Assembly (NCBI RefSeq): GCF_022678645.1
Contig: NZ_JALBWV010000006.1
Coordinates: 62,001 to 126,000 of the forward strand
Length of the DNA: 64,000 nt
Direction: 5' to 3'
From: Saccharopolyspora soli
GTDB taxonomy: Bacteria > Actinomycetota > Actinomycetes > Mycobacteriales > Pseudonocardiaceae
Made by a program: the position numbers and the translations under genes
Shown: one piece after another, positions 16,849-25,978 of the stretch
Layout of the letters: each line of letters starts with the position of its first letter
Position numbering within the stretch: position 1 is the first letter of the stretch
The notes under the pieces: generated by a model
The model's database searches: none
What the model was told of the DNA's origin: nothing
What the model saw: only the letters and a program-made list of their open reading frames with translations

Positions 16849-18155
16849 TGCGCATCGGCAGCGGGGCGGGCTTCGCCGGTGATCGGATCGAACCGGCAGT
16901 GGACCTCGCGGCGCGGGCCGGGCTGGACGATCTGGTGCTGGAATGCCTGGCGGAACGCACCATCGCGCTCGGTCAGCAGCGACGGCTGCGCGACCCGGCG
17001 CTGGGCTACGACCCGCGCCTGCGCGCGCGGTTCGAGCGGCTGTTACCGGTCGCCACCGAGCACGGCGTCCGGCTCGTGACGAACATGGGCGCGGCCAATC
17101 CCCTCGCGGCCGGGGCGGTCACCCGCGATCTGCTGGTGGAACTGGGGCTGCGCGGCAAGATCGCGGTCGTCACGGGAGACGACGTTCTGGACCGGCTCGA
17201 TTTGCGACTTCCCGCGCTGGAGGACGGGATCGCGCTCGCCGAGCACGGCGAGGTGGTCTCGGCGAACGCCTACCTCGGGGCTGATGCGCTGCTACCGGCG
17301 CTGGACACCGGGGCGAACGTGGTGCTCAGCGGTCGAGTCGCGGACCCGTCGCTGTTCGTCGCGCCGCTGGCGCACCGGTTCGGCTGGGAGCTGGATGACT
17401 GGCCGCGAGTCGCGGCCGGAACGCTGGTCGGGCACGTCCTGGAGTGCGCCGGGCAGGTCACCGGCGGGTACTTCGCCGACCCCGGTGTGCAGGACGTGCC
17501 GAACCTGGCCGAGCTGGGGTTCCCGTTCGCGGACGTCGAGCCCGACGGGGCTGCGGTCGTCGGCAAGCTGGCGGGCAGCGGAGGCGTCGTCTCCACTGCG
17601 ACCGTGCGGGAGCAGTTGCTCTACGAGGTCACCGATCCGACCGGCTACCGCACGCCCGATGTCGTGCTGGATTTCCGCGCTGTGCAAGCGGAACGGGTCG
17701 GCGACGACCGGGTTCGGATCAGCGGCGCGGCCGGGCGTGCGCGCCCGGCGGAGCTGAAGGTGAGCGTCGGCTACCGCGCCGGGTACCGGGCCGAGTGCGG
17801 GATCAGCTACGCCGGGCCGAACGCCGCGCGGCGAGCGCGGTTGGCGGCCGACGTCGTCACCACCAGGTTGCGCGGGACCGGACTGCGCATCCGCGCCGAT
17901 GTGCTTGGTGCGCTCGGGGATTCCGGCGAGCCGACGGATGAGTGCAGGCTGCGGGTGGCCGCGATGGCACCGGACCCGGAGTCCGCGGACGTGGTGTGCC
18001 ACGAGGTCGAAGCCCTCTACACCAACGGACCCGCGGGCGGCGGCGGAGTCCGCACCGATGTCCGCGAGGTGATCGGGATCGTCTCGGCGTTCCTGCCCCG
18101 AGCGGACGTCGAATTCCGCGTGACCGTGTTGGAGGCCGACGGTGCTGCTGCATGA
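16848..18155 (+). CDS. AtuA-type (DUF1446) acyclic terpene utilisation protein
   Basis: 435-residue cytoplasmic protein of the AtuA/DUF1446 family, named after Pseudomonas acyclic terpene utilisation but widespread and biochemically unclear. Seen: IGSGAGFAGDRIEPAVDLA, DDLVLECLAERTIAL, TNMGAANPLAAGAVTRDL, VLSGRVADPSLFVAPLAHRF, WELDDWPRVAAGTLVGHVLE, QVTGGYFADPG and VKVSVGYRAGYRAE-like strands near the end. The ATG overlaps the transporter stop (TGATG). The C-terminal AtuA subdomain is a separate gene immediately downstream. Likely role: a hydratase or isomerase step on the imported carboxylate or its CoA ester; this is inference. Confidence 0.8.
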   Translation: MRIGSGAGFAGDRIEPAVDLAARAGLDDLVLECLAERTIALGQQRRLRDPALGYDPRLRARFERLLPVATEHGVRLVTNMGAANPLAAGAVTRDLLVELGLRGKIAVVTGDDVLDRLDLRLPALEDGIALAEHGEVVSANAYLGADALLPALDTGANVVLSGRVADPSLFVAPLAHRFGWELDDWPRVAAGTLVGHVLECAGQVTGGYFADPGVQDVPNLAELGFPFADVEPDGAAVVGKLAGSGGVVSTATVREQLLYEVTDPTGYRTPDVVLDFRAVQAERVGDDRVRISGAAGRARPAELKVSVGYRAGYRAECGISYAGPNAARRARLAADVVTTRLRGTGLRIRADVLGALGDSGEPTDECRLRVAAMAPDPESADVVCHEVEALYTNGPAGGGGVRTDVREVIGIVSAFLPRADVEFRVTVLEADGAAA

Positions 18156-18471
18156 CATCGCCCACTGCCGGGCCGGGGACAAGGGCGACACCTCGACGCT
18201 GTCGCTGTTCCCGCACCGCGACGAGGACTTCGCCCTGCTGGTCCGCGAGGTCACGGCCGACCGGGTCCGCGAACACCTCGCCGACCACATCCGAGGCGAG
18301 GTGTTGCGCTACGAACTGCCGAACCTCTGCGCCCTGCAATTCGTCTGCCGCCAAGCCCTGGACGGCGGCGTGACGACATCCCTAGCGCTGGACACCCACG
18401 GCAAAACCCTCAGCTCCCGCCTCCTGTCGATGTCCATCCGCCTCCCGCCAGGCGTGGCGAACCCGACTTGA
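18142..18471 (+). CDS. AtuA C-terminal-domain protein
   Basis: 109-residue protein equal to the C-terminal ferredoxin-like domain found fused in many AtuA proteins: LHDIAHCRAGDKGDTSTLSL, VTADRVREHLADHIRGEVLR, YELPNLCALQFVCRQALDGG and THGKTLSSRLLSMSIRLP. The GTG start overlaps the AtuA gene by 14 bases, so the two are translated together and probably form one complex. No other gene of a degradation pathway (CoA ligase, lyase) follows; the next gene is an antitoxin. Confidence 0.78.
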   Translation: MLLHDIAHCRAGDKGDTSTLSLFPHRDEDFALLVREVTADRVREHLADHIRGEVLRYELPNLCALQFVCRQALDGGVTTSLALDTHGKTLSSRLLSMSIRLPPGVANPT

Positions 18472-18492
18472 CCAGCGGAATCAGATGATCCA

Positions 18493-18888
18493 ATGCGGGA
18501 GATAACGGCGACCGAAGCCGGGCGGAACTTCTCGGCCCTGCTCGACGAGGCCGAACGTGGCGAGACGATCGTGGTGACTCGCGGCGGCGTGCGGGTCGCG
18601 ACGTTTTCCCCCGCGTGGCGTTCCAACGGGGCAGCGCTGCTGGAAGTGTTCCGGCGCTGGCGTGAGTCGGGTGTGGCGGATGACGACTTCGCCTCCCGAG
18701 TGGCGGACGTTCGCGAAGCCGTTGACGAAGATCTGGATGTCGATCCGTGGAACGACTGCCGCATGGTCGGCCCGCATTGTCGAGTCCAGGCTGATTCGCT
18801 GCTCGACCACATGCGCCGAGATGAGCAGCGACGGCGTGCCGCCGCTGATGAACTCACGGCCCTCACGCAGGAAATGCGGCTGTACTGA
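18493..18888 (+). CDS. Phd/YefM-type antitoxin with a foreign C-terminus
   Basis: 131 residues. Residues 1-76 match a Phd/YefM antitoxin: MREITATEAGRNFSALLDEA, ERGETIVVTRGGVRVATFSP, NGAALLEVFRRWRESG, then DDDFASRVADVREAVDEDLD and DPWND, where such antitoxins commonly end. Instead the frame continues into a Cys/His-containing stretch and ends RRRAAADELTALTQEMRLY, which looks like the tail of a second, different antitoxin. The stop is immediately followed by a PIN-toxin N-terminus remnant. I read this as a deletion fusing two toxin-antitoxin modules; whether the product still binds its own promoter is unknown. Confidence 0.65.
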   Translation: MREITATEAGRNFSALLDEAERGETIVVTRGGVRVATFSPAWRSNGAALLEVFRRWRESGVADDDFASRVADVREAVDEDLDVDPWNDCRMVGPHCRVQADSLLDHMRRDEQRRRAAADELTALTQEMRLY

Positions 18889-18926
18889 GCGACCTTGTCG
18901 TCGTCCAAGACGCCAATGTCCTTTAC
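18885..18926 (+). pseudogene. PIN-domain (VapC-like) toxin remnant
   Basis: Directly after the antitoxin stop, in the +1 frame, the sequence encodes SDLVVVQDANVLY. This is the beta1 strand and first catalytic Asp of a PIN ribonuclease (usual form VVxDANVLYP). There is no ATG (CTG overlaps the antitoxin TGA), the following residues do not look PIN-like, and no second acidic motif follows before the stop at 19106. Too short to be active. Confidence 0.5.
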
Positions 18927-19239
18927 CTGCGCTGGTTGACCGCCAGCCTCACCAGACGCCGCCTGTTCGACCGTTTCGGGGTCCTTATCGGTTATGCGAC
19001 GGCGGTGCGGTCTGGCGTTGGTTTTCGGCTGGGAGGGGCACGCGGTTGCTCCGGAAGGCCCAGTTGGGGGCTTTCACCTGCGGTGTTGGTCACTCGGGTG
19101 GCGTAGCTGCGGGGCTCGATCGCGCGGTTCGTCCGGCTTAGACTCATGAGTTAGTGAACTCGTTCACAAGCGGGTTCCCGGGGCGGTCCACCGGGTCAGG
19201 TCGGGTCGCGCCGTGCGATGCACGAGCTCGAGGAGTGTC
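18927..19239. other. Gene-free stretch upstream of menJ with two palindromes
   Basis: No gene supported. The left part is unrecognised sequence after the toxin remnant. At 19142-19151 lies ACTCATGAGT, a perfect palindrome, and at 19154-19167 GTGAACTCGTTCAC, two 6-base arms around TC, of the shape bound by TetR-type repressors. Both are within 100 bases of menJ and could control it. Confidence 0.4.
19154..19167. promoter_or_regulatory. Inverted repeat, possible repressor operator for menJ
   Basis: GTGAACTCGTTCAC has GTGAAC/GTTCAC arms separated by 2 bases, 73 bases before the menJ start. No TetR-family gene is adjacent, so the regulator would be encoded elsewhere. Confidence 0.35.
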
Positions 19240-20538
19240 ATGACCAGCGCCACCAGCCGCCGCCGACCGGACGACGACGCCGATGTGATCGTCGTCGGAG
19301 CCGGTCCGGCCGGATCGACGGCTGCGACGTACCTGGCCCGCGCGGGGCTGGACGTCCTGCTTCTGGAGAAGAGCGTCTTCCCCCGGGAGAAGGTCTGCGG
19401 CGACGGCATCACCCCGAGAGGCGTCAAGCAGCTCATCGACCTGGGCATCGACACCCGCGAGGAGGCGGGCTGGCTGCACAACCGGGGCCTGCGGGTCGTC
19501 GGTGGCGGCGTGCGCCTGGAGCTGGACTGGCCGAGCCTGGCCGCCTTCCCGCCCTACGGCGTGGTCCGACCGCGCAACGACTTCGACGACCTGCTGGCCC
19601 GCAACGCGCAGCGGGCCGGGGCACGGCTGCAGGAGCAGACCACGGTGTCCGCCGCGGTCACCGACGAGCGCACCGGCCGGATCACCGGCGTCGAGGCCAA
19701 GACCGGTCCGGACCGCACGCCGGTGCGCTACCGGGCGCCGCTGGTGCTGGCCTGCGACGGGGTTTCGGCGCGGTTGGCGCTGTCGGTGGGCATCGAGAAG
19801 CGCGACGACCGGCCGATGGGCGTCGCGGTGCGCCGGTACTACACCAGCCCGCGCACCAAGGACGACTTCCTGGAGTCGCACCTGGAGCTGTGGGACCGCT
19901 CGAACCCCGACCAGCCCAATCTGCTGCCGGGCTACGGCTGGATCTTCGGGATGGGGGACGGGACCGTCAACGTCGGTCTCGGCATCCTGTCCACCTCCAG
20001 CGCCTACGGCAAGACCGATTACCGCCAACTGCTGCGGTCCTGGCTCGACGGCACCCCGGAGGAGTGGGGGTTCCGGGAGCACAGCGCCACGGGCCGGATC
20101 GGCGGCGCGGCGCTGCCGATGGGCTTCAACCGGATGCCGCACTACCGCAACGGCCTGCTGCTCGTCGGCGACGCGGGCGGCATGGTCAACCCGTTCAACG
20201 GCGAGGGCATCGCCTACGCCATGGAATCCGCGGCGTTGGCGGCGCAATGCGTGGTGCACGCGTTGGCTCGTCCGGCGGGGCTGTCGCGGGAGCAGGCGCT
20301 GCGCCGGTACCCGACGGCGGTGCAGCAGGCACTCGGCGGCTACTTCCGGATGGGCAACATCTTCAGCAAGTTGATTGGCAATCCCGCCGTCATGCGGATG
20401 GCCACCAAGCACGGTCTACCGAGGACCACTCTGATGCGTTTCGTGTTGAAGCTGTTGGCAAATCTCTACGACGAGAAGGGTGGGGACGCGATGGACCGTG
20501 TGATCAGTGCCACTACTCGGCTGACACCTAGCGCCTGA
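19240..20538 (+). CDS. menJ: Geranylgeranyl reductase family flavoprotein, MenJ-like menaquinone reductase
   Basis: FAD-dependent oxidoreductase that saturates an isoprenoid double bond; in mycobacteria MenJ reduces one beta-isoprene unit of menaquinone. N-terminal dinucleotide fold VIVVGAGPAGSTAATYLARA, then EKSVFPREKVCGDGITPRGV with the CGDG motif of the family, and the second FAD motif LLLVGDAGGMVNPFNGEGIA. ATG at 19240 has GAGGAG 4 bases upstream; 432 residues. It lies just upstream of the nuo operon. Its neighbours and the mycobacterial gene order (menJ near the polyprenyl synthase) support a quinone-tail substrate over a lipid one. Confidence 0.88.
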   Translation: MTSATSRRRPDDDADVIVVGAGPAGSTAATYLARAGLDVLLLEKSVFPREKVCGDGITPRGVKQLIDLGIDTREEAGWLHNRGLRVVGGGVRLELDWPSLAAFPPYGVVRPRNDFDDLLARNAQRAGARLQEQTTVSAAVTDERTGRITGVEAKTGPDRTPVRYRAPLVLACDGVSARLALSVGIEKRDDRPMGVAVRRYYTSPRTKDDFLESHLELWDRSNPDQPNLLPGYGWIFGMGDGTVNVGLGILSTSSAYGKTDYRQLLRSWLDGTPEEWGFREHSATGRIGGAALPMGFNRMPHYRNGLLLVGDAGGMVNPFNGEGIAYAMESAALAAQCVVHALARPAGLSREQALRRYPTAVQQALGGYFRMGNIFSKLIGNPAVMRMATKHGLPRTTLMRFVLKLLANLYDEKGGDAMDRVISATTRLTPSA

Positions 20539-20588
20539 TGCTACGAGTCTGGTCAGATGTCCCGAGCAATGTGCGAGAACTCATAAAG

Positions 20589-20607
20589 TTAGGTTCGCCT
20601 CACTACG
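20589..20607 (+). promoter_or_regulatory. IdeR/DtxR-like iron box overlapping a candidate nuo promoter
   Basis: TTAGGTTCGCCTCACTACG matches the left half of the iron-repressor consensus (TTAGGTTAGSCTAACCTAA) at 12-13 of 19 positions, including all of TTAGGTT. It overlaps the place where a -35 would sit for the GATACT at 20613-20618. The right half is poor. Hypothesis only. Confidence 0.3.
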
Positions 20608-20697
20608 GAGTCGATACTTTCGACCGCATAGAGTGCGCAGCCGAAGCCGTAGATGTGTTCTGCGTCTCGGCGGGGGCCGTCGAAGGAGGGCAGCGGA

Positions 20698-21063
20698 GTG
20701 CTCGATCCCTACATCCCGCTGGTGCTGATGTTCGCGCTGGCGCTCGCGTTCGCGGTGTTCTCCGTCGCGATCGCGCCCCTGGTCGGACCCCGCCGGTACA
20801 ACAAGGCGAAGCTCGATGCCTACGAATGCGGTATCGAGCCGTCGCCGCAGCCGGTCATCGGCGGCGGCCGGATGCCGGTCGCCTACTACCTGACCGCGAT
20901 GTTGTTCATCTTGTTTGACATCGAAATGGTCTTCCTCTACCCGTTCGCGGTCTCGGCGGACGCCCTCGGCCTGTTCGGCGTGGTCGAGATCGTGCTGTTC
21001 ATCGCAACTGTCGGGTTCGCCTACGTCTACGTGTGGCGACGCGGCGGCCTGGACTGGAACTAG
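20698..21063 (+). CDS. nuoA: NADH-quinone oxidoreductase subunit A
   Basis: Small membrane subunit of complex I at the junction with the peripheral arm, 121 residues. Three membrane segments (YIPLVLMFALALAFAVFSVA, YYLTAMLFILFDIEMVFLYP, ALGLFGVVEIVLFIATVGFA) with the signature KLDAYECGIEPSPQP and the conserved FDIEMVFLYP. GTG at 20698 has GAAGGAGGG 7 bases upstream. First gene of nuoA-N; the 159 bases before it hold the probable operon promoter and an iron-box-like motif. Confidence 0.97.
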   Translation: MLDPYIPLVLMFALALAFAVFSVAIAPLVGPRRYNKAKLDAYECGIEPSPQPVIGGGRMPVAYYLTAMLFILFDIEMVFLYPFAVSADALGLFGVVEIVLFIATVGFAYVYVWRRGGLDWN

Positions 21064-21116
21064 GGCGTCGGCGACTAACGGACTAGCCGCAGCGACGCGG
21101 GAAGGAGTGCCGGGGT

Positions 21117-21791
21117 ATGGGGCTTGAGGAGCAGTTGCCTAACGGCATCCTGTTGGCCAACGTGGAAAAGCTCGTCAACTGGACCCGGAAGACGTCGATG
21201 TGGCCCGCGACGTTCGGGTTGGCCTGCTGCGCGATCGAGATGATGACCGTCGGCGGTTCCCGCTACGACATCGCCCGCTTCGGCATGGAGCGGTTCTCCG
21301 CTACCCCGCGCCAGGCCGACCTGATGATCGTCGCCGGGCGGGTGACCAACAAGATGGCGCCGGTGCTGCGGCAGATCTACGACCAGATGCCCGAACCGCG
21401 CTGGGTGCTGGCGATGGGCGTGTGCGCCTCCAGCGGCGGCATGTTCAACAACTACGCGGTGGTGCAGGGCGTGGACCACGTCGTGCCGGTGGACATGTAC
21501 CTGCCGGGTTGTCCGCCGCGACCGGAGATGTTGCTGGACGCGATCCTCAAGCTGCACGCCAAGATCATGGACGAGCCGATCAACGCCAAGCGGGCACAGC
21601 TGAAGCTGGAGAGCGGCGAGCGCACCCCGATGATCCCGTCCTCCGAGCGGTACGCGCCGAAGAACTGGGCGCAGCGGCGGCGGGCCGAGAAGCAGCAGGC
21701 CAAGCAGCGCCGCGAAATGGGTTCCGATCCGTCGTTGGGGGCGTTGGACGCAGCGCCGAAGCGTCCCCGCGAGCTCAAAGCGGGCAGGTGA
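21117..21791 (+). CDS. nuoB: NADH-quinone oxidoreductase subunit B
   Basis: Peripheral subunit carrying the terminal 4Fe-4S cluster N2 that passes electrons to menaquinone. Cluster ligands C37, C38, C103 and C132 are visible in [22 protein letters not shown] and [10 protein letters not shown]. At 224 residues it is longer than the usual 160-180 because of a charged C-terminal tail ([20 protein letters not shown]), common in actinobacteria. ATG at 21117; nuoC follows after 6 bases. Confidence 0.97.
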   Translation: MGLEEQLPNGILLANVEKLVNWTRKTSMWPATFGLACCAIEMMTVGGSRYDIARFGMERFSATPRQADLMIVAGRVTNKMAPVLRQIYDQMPEPRWVLAMGVCASSGGMFNNYAVVQGVDHVVPVDMYLPGCPPRPEMLLDAILKLHAKIMDEPINAKRAQLKLESGERTPMIPSSERYAPKNWAQRRRAEKQQAKQRREMGSDPSLGALDAAPKRPRELKAGR

Positions 21792-21797
21792 GTTCCG

Positions 21798-22517
21798 TTG
21801 GCAGACGAAGAGTTCACGCAGCAGTCCGGAGCGGTCGAGGCGGCCCGGCAGGAGCCCGCGCCGGTTTCCGGTCGGGCCCGCCAGGGCATGTTCGGGGTGC
21901 GCGGCACCGGTGACACTTCCGGCTACGGCGGCCTGCGGCTCCCGGCCTACGTGCCGCCCGCGGCGGAACGGCCCTACGGCGGTTGGTTCGACGAGGTCGC
22001 CGACAGCCTCTTCGAGGCGCTGCGGGAGAAGGGCCTGCCCGCCGACACCGTGCAGCAGGTGGCAGTCGACCGCGGCGAGATCACCTTCTACGTGCGCCGG
22101 GATCACCTGCTGGAGGTCTGCCGGACGCTGCGGGACGACCCGGCGCTGCGCTTCGAGCTGTGCAGCTCGGTGTCCGGTGTGGACTACGGGCCGGAGGTGC
22201 CGCAGCGGCTGCACTCGGTCTACCACCTGACATCGATGACGTACCGGCGCCGGATCCGGGTCGAAGTCGCGTTGGAGATCGACGATCCGCACGTGCCGTC
22301 GGTCGTTGCGGTCTACCCGACCGCGGACTTCCAGGAGCGCGAGACCTGGGACATGTTCGGCATCGTCTACGACGGGCACCCGGCGCTGACCCGGATCCTG
22401 ATGCCCGACGACTGGGACGGCCACCCGCAGCGCAAGGACTACCCGCTCGGCGGGATCCCGGTGGAGTACAAGGGCGCCGAGATCCCACCGCCCGACCAGC
22501 GCAGGGCGTACTCGTGA
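21798..22517 (+). CDS. nuoC: NADH-quinone oxidoreductase subunit C
   Basis: 30-kDa-type subunit of the hydrophilic arm, 239 residues, separate from NuoD as in other actinobacteria. Signature [40 protein letters not shown] and [20 protein letters not shown] is complete. The start is a TTG at 21798 ([10 protein letters not shown]) with GCAGGTGAG upstream, overlapping nothing. The N-terminal 70 residues are a low-complexity extension before the conserved domain. Confidence 0.95.
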   Translation: MADEEFTQQSGAVEAARQEPAPVSGRARQGMFGVRGTGDTSGYGGLRLPAYVPPAAERPYGGWFDEVADSLFEALREKGLPADTVQQVAVDRGEITFYVRRDHLLEVCRTLRDDPALRFELCSSVSGVDYGPEVPQRLHSVYHLTSMTYRRRIRVEVALEIDDPHVPSVVAVYPTADFQERETWDMFGIVYDGHPALTRILMPDDWDGHPQRKDYPLGGIPVEYKGAEIPPPDQRRAYS

Positions 22518-22569
22518 TGAGCGCGCGGCGGACCGGGCAACGGCAGCACACCGTGGAGAGGTGCTGGAG

Positions 22570-23913
22570 ATGACTACCGAACCATTGGCCGACACCGGTT
22601 TCGGCGACCCGTACACCGCGGAGTCGCGGGAGACCACCGAGGGCCGGATCTTCACCGTCACCGGCGGCGACTGGGACGAGTTCATCGATGAGACCGCCGG
22701 TGAGGAACGGGTCGTCATCAACCTCGGCCCGCAGCACCCGTCCACGCACGGCGTGCTGCGACTGGTGCTGGAGTTGGAGGGCGAGACGGTCACCAAGGCC
22801 CGTTCGGTGATCGGCTACCTGCACACCGGCATCGAGAAGAACACCGAGTACCGCACCTGGACGCAGGGCGTCACGTTCGTGACGCGGATGGACTACCTGG
22901 CCCCGCTGCACAACGAGGCCGCCTACTGCATGGCGGTGGAGAAGCTGCTGGGCATCGAGGCGCCGAAGCGGGCCCAGACGTTCCGGGTGCTGCTGATGGA
23001 GCTCAACCGGATCTCCTCGCACCTGGTGTTCCTGGCCACCGGCGCGATGGAGCTGGGCGCCACCACCGGCATGACCTACGGCTTCCGCGAGCGCGAAGAG
23101 GTCCTGCACCTGCTGGAGTTCCTGACCGGGCTGCGGATGAACCACGCGTTCATCCGACCCGGCGGCGTCGCCCAGGACCTCCCGGTGGACTACCGGGAGA
23201 AGATCCTGAACTTCGTCAAGGTGATGGACAAGCGGCTGCCGGACTACGACAAGCTGTTCACCGGCCAGCCGATCTGGAAGCAGCGCCTGAAGGACGTCGG
23301 CTACCTGCCGCTGGACGGCGCCCTGCAGCTCGGTGTCACCGGCCCGCTGCTGCGCGCCGCCGGACTGGCCTGGGACCTGCGCAAGATCCAGCCGTACTGC
23401 GGTTACGAGGAGTACGACTTCGAGGTCCCCACCAGCACCGACGCCGACTGCTACGCCCGGTACTGGCTGCGGCTGGAGGAGATCCACCAGTCGTTGAAGA
23501 TCATCCGGCAGTGCGTGGAGAAGTTCGAGCCCGGCCCGCACATGGTGGAAGACGCCAAGGTCGCCTGGCCCGCGAAGCTGAGCATCGGCCCGGACGGCAT
23601 GGGCAACTCGTTGGAGCACGTCCGCAAGATCATGGGTCAGTCGATGGAGTCGCTGATCCACCACTTCAAGCTGGTGACCGAGGGCTTCGACGTGCCGCCG
23701 GGCCAGGTGTACGTGCCGATCGAGTCGCCGCGGGGGGAACTCGGCTACCACGTGGTCTCCGACGGCGGCACCCGGCCGATGCGGGTGCACGTGCGGGAAC
23801 CCAGTTTCGTGAACCTGCAGGCGATGCCCGCGATGTGCGAAGGCGGACTGGTGGCCGACGTGATCGCGTCGGTCGCCTCCATCGACCCGGTGATGGGCGG
23901 GGTGGATCGATGA
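22570..23913 (+). CDS. nuoD: NADH-quinone oxidoreductase subunit D
   Basis: 49-kDa subunit forming the quinone-binding site with NuoB. Seen: [20 protein letters not shown] with the quinone-site His, [56 protein letters not shown] and [22 protein letters not shown] at 22570 gives 447 residues; a GTG at 22561 would add three. The 40 N-terminal residues precede the core domain. The end overlaps nuoE by 4 bases (ATGA). Confidence 0.97.
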   Translation: MTTEPLADTGFGDPYTAESRETTEGRIFTVTGGDWDEFIDETAGEERVVINLGPQHPSTHGVLRLVLELEGETVTKARSVIGYLHTGIEKNTEYRTWTQGVTFVTRMDYLAPLHNEAAYCMAVEKLLGIEAPKRAQTFRVLLMELNRISSHLVFLATGAMELGATTGMTYGFREREEVLHLLEFLTGLRMNHAFIRPGGVAQDLPVDYREKILNFVKVMDKRLPDYDKLFTGQPIWKQRLKDVGYLPLDGALQLGVTGPLLRAAGLAWDLRKIQPYCGYEEYDFEVPTSTDADCYARYWLRLEEIHQSLKIIRQCVEKFEPGPHMVEDAKVAWPAKLSIGPDGMGNSLEHVRKIMGQSMESLIHHFKLVTEGFDVPPGQVYVPIESPRGELGYHVVSDGGTRPMRVHVREPSFVNLQAMPAMCEGGLVADVIASVASIDPVMGGVDR

Positions 23914-24671
23914 CCGAGCAGTTCGAGTTCACCGAGAACGAGGGAAAGGTCGTGCACGGCACTGCTGACACCTCGGTGTTCGGTGAAGAGGTGCGCGCCG
24001 ACGCGAAGCAGATCGTCGCGCGGTACCCGGAGTCCCGGTCGGCGCTGCTGCCGATGCTGCACCTCGTGCAGTCCGTGCAGGGGTACGTCAGCACCGCGGG
24101 CATCGAGTTCTGCGCCGAGCAGTTGGCACTGTCCACCGCGGAGGTCAGCGCGGTCGCGACGTTCTACACCATGTACAAGCGCAAGCCCTGCGGGCAGCAC
24201 CTGGTGAGCGTCTGCACCAACACGATGTGCGCGGCGCTCGGCGGCGACTCGATCTACCGGAAGCTCAGCGAGCACCTGGGAGTCGGGCACGACGAGACCG
24301 CTGGCACACCGGGCGAAACGGGCTCGATCACCCTGGAACACGCCGAGTGCCTGGCGGCCTGCGACCTCGCGCCGGTGTTGCAGGTCAACTACGAGTACTA
24401 CGACAACCAGTCGCCCGAGACGGCGCTGGAACTCGTGAAGGCGTTGCAGCGCGGGGAGAAACCGGCACCGACGCGTGGTCCGGAGCTGTCCGACTTCCGC
24501 GGCGCCGAGCGCCAGCTGGCGGGCTTCTTCGACGACCTGGAGTCCACTGTGGCTGGACCTTCGGCGGCGGTCGAAACGCTGCGCGGCGCACAGTTGGCCC
24601 ACGAGCGCGGCTGGACCGCGCCGAGCATGCCCGACGACGTGGCACTGCCGCCGCTGCCGGAGAAGAAGTGA
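23910..24671 (+). CDS. nuoE: NADH-quinone oxidoreductase subunit E
   Basis: 24-kDa subunit with the thioredoxin-like fold holding the 2Fe-2S cluster N1a. Ligand cysteines are in SVCTNTMC and AECLAAC. At 253 residues it is longer than the E. coli protein (about 166) owing to a C-terminal extension after [20 protein letters not shown] that ends in PPLPEKK, seen in actinobacterial NuoE. The start ATG overlaps the nuoD stop (ATGA). Confidence 0.95.
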   Translation: MTEQFEFTENEGKVVHGTADTSVFGEEVRADAKQIVARYPESRSALLPMLHLVQSVQGYVSTAGIEFCAEQLALSTAEVSAVATFYTMYKRKPCGQHLVSVCTNTMCAALGGDSIYRKLSEHLGVGHDETAGTPGETGSITLEHAECLAACDLAPVLQVNYEYYDNQSPETALELVKALQRGEKPAPTRGPELSDFRGAERQLAGFFDDLESTVAGPSAAVETLRGAQLAHERGWTAPSMPDDVALPPLPEKK

Positions 24672-24679
24672 GGGTGGCC

Positions 24680-25978
24680 ATGACCGAACCCAGCACCAGC
24701 CCGGTGACCCCGGTACTGACCAAGCGGTGGCTGTCGCCGAACTCCTGGACGCTGCGCACCTACGAGCAGCTGGAGGGCTACACCGCGCTGCGCAAGGCCC
24801 TGAAAGCGCACCCCGACCAGCTCATCGAACTGGTCAAGGCCTCCGGGCTGCGCGGTCGCGGTGGTGCCGGGTTCCCGGCCGGGGTCAAGTGGAGCTTCAT
24901 GCCCAAGGACCCGGTCAAGCCGCACTACCTGGTCATCAACGCCGACGAGGGCGAACCGGGAACCTGCAAGGACATCCCGCTGATGATGGCCGACCCGCAC
25001 TCGCTGATCGAGGGCTGCGTCATCGCCAGCTACGCGATGCGCGCCAACCACTGCATGATCTACGTGCGCGGTGAGGCGCTGCACCCGATCCGGCGGCTGA
25101 ACAACGCGGTCCGCGAGGCGTACCAGGCCGGTTACCTGGGCAAGAACATCCTTGATTCCGGTTTCGACCTGGACATCGTGGTGCACGCGGGCGCGGGCGC
25201 CTACATCTGCGGCGAGGAGACCGCGCTGCTCGACTCGCTGGAGGGCAAGCGCGGGCAGCCGCGGTTGAAGCCGCCGTTCCCGGCCGCCGCCGGGCTCTAC
25301 GCCTGCCCCACCACGGTGAACAACGTCGAGACGATCGCCTCGGTGCCGTTCATCGTCAACGGTGGCGCCGACTGGTTCCGCACGATGGGCAGCGAGAAGT
25401 CGCCCGGCCCGAAGATCTACTCGATCTCCGGGCACGTCGAGCGCCCCGGCCAGTACGAGGCGCCGCTGGGCACCACGCTGCGCGAGCTGCTGGAGCTGGC
25501 GGGCGGCATGAAGGACGGCATCCCGCTGAAGTTCTGGACGCCGGGCGGGTCGTCGACCCCGCTGTTCACCGCCGAGCACCTGGACGTGCCGCTGGACTTC
25601 GAGGGCGCGGCCGAGGCCGGGTCGATGCTGGGCACCACCGCGGTGATGGTGTTCAACGAGACGGTTTCGGTGCCGTGGGCCGTGATGAAGTGGACCCAGT
25701 TCTACGAGCACGAGTCCTGCGGCAAGTGCACGCCCTGCCGGGAAGGCACCTACTGGCTGGCGCAGGTGCTGGAGCGGATGGTCGACGGGCACGGCACCGA
25801 GGAGGACATCGACACCCTCCTGGACGTCTGCGACAACATCTTCGGCCGCTCGTTCTGCGCCCTCGGCGACGGCGCGGTCAGCCCGATCACCAGCGGTATC
25901 AAGTACTTCCGCGAGGAATTCCTCGCGTTGTGTGAACGCAACAAGGCGGAATCCGCACTCGTAGGAGCGGCCCGATGA
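24680..25978 (+). CDS. nuoF: NADH-quinone oxidoreductase subunit F
   Basis: 51-kDa subunit that binds NADH and FMN and holds 4Fe-4S cluster N3. Visible: [16 protein letters not shown] (NADH loop), [16 protein letters not shown] (FMN), [20 protein letters not shown], and the cluster motif [15 protein letters not shown] with a later Cys in [14 protein letters not shown] at 24680, 432 residues; a GTG a few codons upstream is possible. The end overlaps nuoG by 4 bases. Confidence 0.97.
   Translation: MTEPSTSPVTPVLTKRWLSPNSWTLRTYEQLEGYTALRKALKAHPDQLIELVKASGLRGRGGAGFPAGVKWSFMPKDPVKPHYLVINADEGEPGTCKDIPLMMADPHSLIEGCVIASYAMRANHCMIYVRGEALHPIRRLNNAVREAYQAGYLGKNILDSGFDLDIVVHAGAGAYICGEETALLDSLEGKRGQPRLKPPFPAAAGLYACPTTVNNVETIASVPFIVNGGADWFRTMGSEKSPGPKIYSISGHVERPGQYEAPLGTTLRELLELAGGMKDGIPLKFWTPGGSSTPLFTAEHLDVPLDFEGAAEAGSMLGTTAVMVFNETVSVPWAVMKWTQFYEHESCGKCTPCREGTYWLAQVLERMVDGHGTEEDIDTLLDVCDNIFGRSFCALGDGAVSPITSGIKYFREEFLALCERNKAESALVGAAR

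Noticed and set aside
18927-19106. Continuation of the PIN toxin frame to the stop at 19106
   Set aside because: After VLY the residues do not resemble PIN, no further acidic residues are placed correctly, and there is no start codon other than CTG.
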